Part shown: piece after piece, positions 59,340 through 64,000 of the stretch | How positions within the stretch are numbered: the stretch's first letter is position 1 | How the letters are laid out: the number at the start of each line of letters is the position of its first letter | NCBI GenBank assembly: GCA_037074705.1 | Contig: CM073592.1 | Location: forward strand, 25,516,629-25,580,628 | From: Zhengitettix transpicula | Lineage: Eukaryota; Arthropoda; Insecta; Orthoptera; Tetrigidae | Direction of reading: 5' to 3' | DNA: 64,000 nucleotides | Notes under the pieces: generated by a model | Told to the model about the DNA's origin: nothing | The model's database searches: none | Seen by the model: the letters and a program-made list of their open reading frames with translations, nothing else | Position numbers and translations under genes: made by a program

Positions 59340-59440
59340 AATATTAACCTCGTTCGAGATTTGGAGTGGAGCACCCTTAAGGGTAGGTGTGGAGTGGATT
59401 TCTATAAAAATAACGCAAACACAATCGAGATTGAAATTTA
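59340..59440 (+). mobile_element. Fragment of family-A Helitron
   Basis: The GGGT.GGTGTGGAGT...AAAATAACGC.AA.ACAA.CGAGATTG block matches 15165-15225 of copy 1. Confidence 0.5.
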
Positions 59441-59532
59441 ATTTGAGAAGTTCAGAGAACAGAAGGACGCCATTTATAGATTTTCTTCTATGTGTTATTG
59501 TAATCTCTGAATTCAAAATGACGGTATGGCTC

Positions 59533-60055
59533 GGCTCAGTCGCCCAAGCCTGCGAGAGAATTCTCTCGCAGGCAGAACCTTTTAGGAGAGATACGAAGGG
59601 GCTACCTTTGGGTATGCCTTTTCCTCTCCGTTTTTGAACTAAGGTTCCCACAAGCCGAGGCACCTTGGCCTGTTTTGAGAGGTGTATGTTCCGGGGTCTC
59701 AGACCTTGGGCATACGGTAAGAGTTGTCCGCTATTCCCATTGGAATAGTCGGCCAGCTGCCTCCTAAACTGGTCGAGGCACGGAGAAGGGAATGCTGCGT
59801 CCCCACAGCAAACTCCTCTCCCGCTATCGGAAGGGCGTGGGACAAGTACCCAATGCCCGACCTACCTGATGCAGGTTTTTCTAGGTTTTTCCCTGCATTT
59901 CTTTAGGCCCGGGGGCCCTAGTAACCCTTGGCTACCTTCCTCTACCCTTCCGCATCCCCCCTTTCAAATCCCTTCCTATGGTATTTAAGGGGAGTTGCCC
60001 AATGTGGATCACCCTCATGTAGCCTGTTGCCCTAAAATAAAAAGGCACAGTCGCC
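59533..60055 (+). mobile_element. R520 copy 12 with target-site duplication
   Basis: GGCTCAGTCGCC (59533-59544) and GGCACAGTCGCC (60044-60055) flank it, one mismatch in 12. The head is a perfect palindrome with half-site GCCTGCGAGAGAA (59548-59573), the cleanest in the window. The tail is GTTGCCCTAAAATAAAAA. About 30 bp around the expected GGTAGGATCC block near 59907 are deleted. Confidence 0.85.
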
Positions 60056-60579
60056 TTTTCTGGCAGCCGGAGCTGAGCTGAGCGCGTTTGAAGCCTCCGT
60101 CCCCCTGAGTTTGGTTTTCGGGATTCCTCTAGTTCGATGCCGACGCGTGCTTCGAATCACGTAGTACTCGACTTCACGTTCCAGTTCTTTGTCGTGGACC
60201 TCGGCTAGGCGATGTAAATAGCAGACGGCAGCGGAACCTGTTCTGGATGATTTGGGTTGCTCCGACGGAGTTCGTTCACCTCTCTCACTTACATAATACC
60301 AGTGACTCAGACTCCGTCTCTCTCGCGGACCACTTGCCTTTCTTAAGTGCCCTCATCAGTCCAGTGACAACCCCAAGAACGGCCAAGAACAACGAGCCTA
60401 GTATTTCCATACGCTACGCTGCCTACTTGCCTGCGAAATCCATGAACGGCTGACTTTATTTAAATCACGCATATCCACTATTATTTATGTTTGCGTGCAT
60501 TTACAGCCATATTTGTATTTCTCCTTCCGCTGTGTAATTCTACGAAGTTAAATAAAAGTGTGAGAATTTAGTGGAAAAT
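60056..60579. other. GC-moderate stretch, no gene recognised
   Basis: 60060-60460 is distinctly less AT-rich. The frame at 60247-60453 has no recognisable domain. It could be exonic or promoter sequence, but nothing decides it. Confidence 0.25.
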
Positions 60580-61865
60580 CCAATTACAGACTTTCCCGGT
60601 GACCAATCACAGCTCACCTTATGACGTCAGAGCCAACACGTAACTGGGGTTCAGCGAAAGCACCAATAGAAAACCGCCACGTCATTGCTATGAGCTACAG
60701 TTAACAGATTAAATAAACATGGATGAAAACAACGCACTGAAACAAATACAGGTTACATGTAACTCTTACCTATATAAATAAATAAATCTGTTTATGAGCT
60801 CATTTCAAACTAAAGTAAATACTGCTGAATTTCTACTTTCTCAAGGCTATACAACGCGGCGAATTTCAAGTCAACGAATATCAAATCACATTTAAATAGT
60901 TTTGCTACGTAATTTCGATTAATAATATCTTTACGTATACAAGTAGTACTACTATTACGTCACATTACGTAGACTCTCTTGAGAATCAGAGTTTGTGGAA
61001 TTAATCGTTAAAGGCACATCAATTATAATTATACCCCATTATTACAAGTAATAAATTGAATAACTTTTGATAATTCTAAAAATTCATTAATCAGGATAGA
61101 AACAAACACTTTGTTAATAATAAGAAAAATAGCCAAATACAGACAAAAGAAGTGATGATATAAATACCACACAACGTGTCTGGGAAACCTTGTTCCTTTC
61201 TTCAGGTTATAAAAAAACGCAGAAGAGCCTAAAGGGTCACAACTGCACAGGAACAAGGTTTCCCAGACACGTTGTGTGGTATTTATATCATCACTTCTTT
61301 TGTCTATATTTGGATAATTTTTTAAAAAAAATTTAACTTTCGAAATAGACGTAAATTTTTCATTTCAAACACTTGGTCAGTTAATTTTTAGAACTTTTTT
61401 CAGTGAATATTATTGTCTACTGATTGATTGTTTTTTTTTAACTGATAACTGTTCTGTTCTACAAAACAACAAACATTTGAAAACCTCAACTTGTAACTGC
61501 ATTCATTGGATCAGTATTTCCAATACTTTTAAAGTTTTTATTTGTTATAATAATGAGACAATTTGTACGAAAATTCAGCAGTATTTGTTTTTTCGTTAAT
61601 CCCCTATTGAAATGCGCTGCTGACATACAGAGAATGGTTTTACTTATTTAGATAAGAGTTTCAGTGGGTGGATTTTCTATTAATATATTAATACTGATTT
61701 AAATGTCTATTTAATACTGATTTAATTGTAGCTTAACCTCCCATTGAATATACAGTAGACGTGGCGGTTTTCTATTGGTGCTTTCTGGGCCGGCGACGTG
61801 ACTGGTTCTGACGTAGCTGAGCTATGATTGGTCGTCGGTTACTTTACTAAGTAAACAGACGTTAA
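60580..61865. repeat. ~1.3-kb inverted duplication centred near 61220
   Basis: Outer arms about 60580-60850 and 61570-61865 share (as reverse complements) GACGTGGCGGTTTTCTATTG, 'gtgctttc', 'ctgacgt', TATGATTGGTC/TGTGATTGGTC and 'aaattcagcagtattt'. Inner arms 61131-61196 and 61247-61312 are nearly perfect over about 65 bp ('ccaaatacagacaaaa', 'aagtgatgatataaatacc', 'acacaacgtgtctggg'). Both arm sets have the same centre. The minus strand of the inner module reads CUGAAGA, GGAAC/GGUUUCC stem, CAGACACGUUG (GAAA lost). Confidence 0.75.
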
Positions 61866-61959
61866 AGTATATATTTCAGTATGAAAAAATTTACGTCTGA
61901 TTAAAAATAATGAATAAGAAAATTTTTTTTGAGTGTTGTCAACTGACCAGTGCAGTTTT

Positions 61960-62040
61960 GTTTCTCTAGGCTCTTCTTAGCACTTGAAGAAAGGGACAAG
62001 GATCCCAGAAAGGTTGTGTGGTATTTATATTACCCTTTTT
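61960..62040 (+). ncRNA. Hammerhead-like module of the 'ccacacaacgt' group
   Basis: Plus strand: UUGAAGA, stem II AAGGGA...AUCCC, A, GAAAGGUUGUGUGG, then TATTTATATTACC and 'ttttgtctgta'. First box has one change. Confidence 0.4.
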
Positions 62041-62059
62041 TGTCTGTATTCTTATTCAA

Positions 62060-64000
62060 AATATTATTTCAATTTGTTGTTTTACTGACAAAAAAATTAA
62101 CGACGAAATTATCATCGTTTAATTTCTCTAATGAATTTTTTTCTGTCCGCCTTTCTCAGTATTCTCTGTATTCTGTAGAGATCCTCTGTTCCTCGCAGGA
62201 CATACAAAACAAGTCGACAAGTTATAACACTCCAGTTTTTAACATATTCATGAAACGACTTTCCTGCCCCACATTGCCGCATCTCCCGAAGCAGCAGCGT
62301 CTGCGTCTCTCCCGTGGAAGACAAATCGATGTTTCTGAAACTTACGAGTTTCCTCCTAGGACCACGGCGGTTCGTTTTAGCACGATGAGAAAACGAGAGG
62401 GGGGGGGGACACATGACAAGTTTTTGACGAAGCCGTAACCCATTTTGTCACGGCCGATAGCTTCTATTAGTGACGGGGGTCAAGTCAGATCGGAACATTT
62501 AGGTCGTGTTCGTTCCAAGGTTCTCTCTGGGTCGGAAGAACACGGCGCACAGGAAGTATCCCATCCTGCGAGAAGGACTTCGTCAGTGCAAATGAGTTGA
62601 GAAACATTTAGAACTCAGTTTAAAGTGACTGCTTCTTACAATGTTAAAAATATAAAAACCCGGTAAACAGTCACTTGTAAAAATTTAATTGAACGCCATT
62701 AAAAATAAAAAAAAATTATAAGCGACTGTTTTAAGGATTGATATATTTTTATTATTAATAATTTTGCATGCTTTTTTCGTATAACGCCAGGAGAAAAATT
62801 TTTAATTCCTTAACTTCTCACTTTATTCGTAATTTAACATAATATTATACATATATATACTCATCTACCATTATTTTCAAATATTTCTGTTACAAGTCCA
62901 GCTACGTACCGAAAGGATGCTAATTATTATAAGCACAAATCTGTAGCTTTAGGTTGGCGAACCATCGAGGAGCAATGGTGGACTTGTAAGTCTCTTCTTT
63001 CGTGGCTTAAGTGGCAATTCGATGTTAGTTAAAACGCTAAATAATGACAATCATTTTCTACAGACAAAGTATACTGAACTTACAGTTGTTGGAACAATTG
63101 CAGTAATATTAGGGTCTACTTCTATTGCTTGGTATTATGTAAAGCACTGTAAAGAAGGTCCGAAAAGTGGAAATTAGGGATGAATATGAGGGGAAAATAG
63201 AAGGAAGCAGACAGAAGTACAAGAAGAAAATAGAAGGAAGGAAAGAAGCAGGTACTTGACATTATTTTATCTGTGTTAAACTGTAATAAATGACTTCGTT
63301 GCAATATTTACAGCTATAATTTATACAAATAAGATTATAAAAAATTAATTAATTAGGTAAATAAGTAGACAAAAGTAAGTTCAAAATAAATACCACACAA
63401 ACGTTGCTTTCGTCTGGCGATTTAAAAACGCAAGAGGCGTAAGAACGAAACACCAGGTGAAGAACAAAATCAATGGCAAAGGAAAAGCAAAGAATTGCTA
63501 AATGGAGGAAGATATAATTTAGAAAAGACATTTTATATTTTTATTTCAATACTTGACGCCTTGCCGTATTATTAGAATCTTTATATTTTTGTATTTAACT
63601 TCACCATAAACCTATTTAACTAATTACTTTACTTTCATCACAGTCGTTTTATATTTAAATTTCAGAAATAAATTAAATATAAAATCGGGAATCGCACTAT
63701 TTTTCGAGAACTTAATAACAATGAAAGGATAACCATCCTCAGTTATTAATTTCATCACAGTGCCCAGAAGTCTTGGGCGATGATCACAGGACTCCTAACT
63801 CATTTTTGCTACTTTTTGACTTAGTAACCTATTCTCTGTGTTCACAAACACACAAATATATATATTTAAGGATAGTATAATAAGCAATTAATGAGGGATG
63901 GATACAAGAATCAGATTTTTCTTTCAGAAATTGAGGGAGGGCAGGAGTAGGAGAGGGAAAGAAAGCTAGGGGTGATTGAGAAGTCTGTGAGGTGTTGGTG
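62060..64000. other. Right end of window, no gene recognised
   Basis: Overlapping opposite frames at 61950-62438 (162 codons) and 62112-62414 (100 codons) in a GC-moderate patch have no recognisable domain; the longer one begins inside the repeat module. G run near 62399-62408. The rest is AT-rich; 'aaataccacacaaacgttg' near 63388 is a further trace of the hairpin module. Confidence 0.3.

Noticed and set aside
29793..62408. Runs of 9-16 G or C (near 29795, 34379, 42290, 44128, 49598, 57316, 59262, 62399) as G-quadruplex or regulatory sites
   Set aside because: Single homopolymer runs rather than spaced G-tracts; may partly reflect sequencing or assembly length errors.
61950..62438. 162-codon plus frame
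   Set aside because: Begins inside a repeat module and shows no recognisable domain or codon bias.

Overview
The window looks like a repeat-dominated stretch of a large, AT-rich arthropod genome, most probably an insect. The reasons are a jockey-type LINE, decayed tails of other LINEs, Helitron-type elements with A/T target sites, a TTAA-flanked piggyBac-like MITE, Penelope-like tandem and inverted modules, and no operons or long open frames. I cannot name the species. I recognise no complete host gene. The one stretch with a convincing host-coding signature is a CpG-rich segment at 36.32-36.88 kb (minus strand): 61 consecutive codons with G or C at 58 of 61 third positions, followed by a strong splice donor. 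The rest is probably intergenic or deep intronic.

Layout. 0-3.3 kb: hammerhead-like modules and a Helitron (family B). 5-11.6 kb: five copies of a ~520-bp GC-richer retroposon (called R520 here) with A-rich tails and, where intact, target-site duplications. 14.7-15.5 kb: a Helitron (family A). 16.3 kb: an inverted hammerhead-like pair. 17.5-18.7 kb: a satellite with a GC-rich hairpin in an AT-rich unit. 20.4-22.6 kb: a second family-B Helitron interrupted by a 5'-truncated jockey LINE. 23.0-25.7 kb: an inverted repeat, an R520 copy, a TTAA MITE and an LTR-like repeat. 27.25 kb: a LINE reverse-transcriptase tail. 28.4-33 kb: a double R520, a second family-A Helitron and diverged AT-rich repeats. 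35.3 kb: a hairpin with perfect 48-bp arms. 36.3-36.9 kb: the CpG-rich coding candidate. 38-45 kb: R520, a tRNA-SINE fragment and a LINE tail. 45.9-49 kb: two related ~65-bp tandem arrays, the first lying inside an R520 copy. 50.9-53.6 kb: a LINE tail, R520 and a third family-B Helitron. 54.7-55.8 kb: a 153-bp tandem array with hammerhead-like cores, ending in an inverted unit. 56.2-62 kb: inverted repeats, an LTR-like repeat, R520 and a 1.3-kb inverted duplication.

The main theme is a population of short self-complementary modules that share a hammerhead-ribozyme-like order: CUGANGA, a variable stem-loop, GAAA, then a short palindromic ACGU or AGCU, then a cleavable base. I see about 20 occurrences with different stem II sequences, usually as inverted pairs or tandem arrays ending in an inverted unit. 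That matches the known association of minimal hammerheads with the pLTRs of Penelope-like retroelements. A subgroup has AUGAUUA-type cores in which the C3-G8 pair is replaced by A3-U8, a covariation that would keep the tertiary pair. This subgroup, the tandem array nested in R520 and the R520 family itself are the most interesting items. All calls come from reading the sequence; no database or folding program was used.
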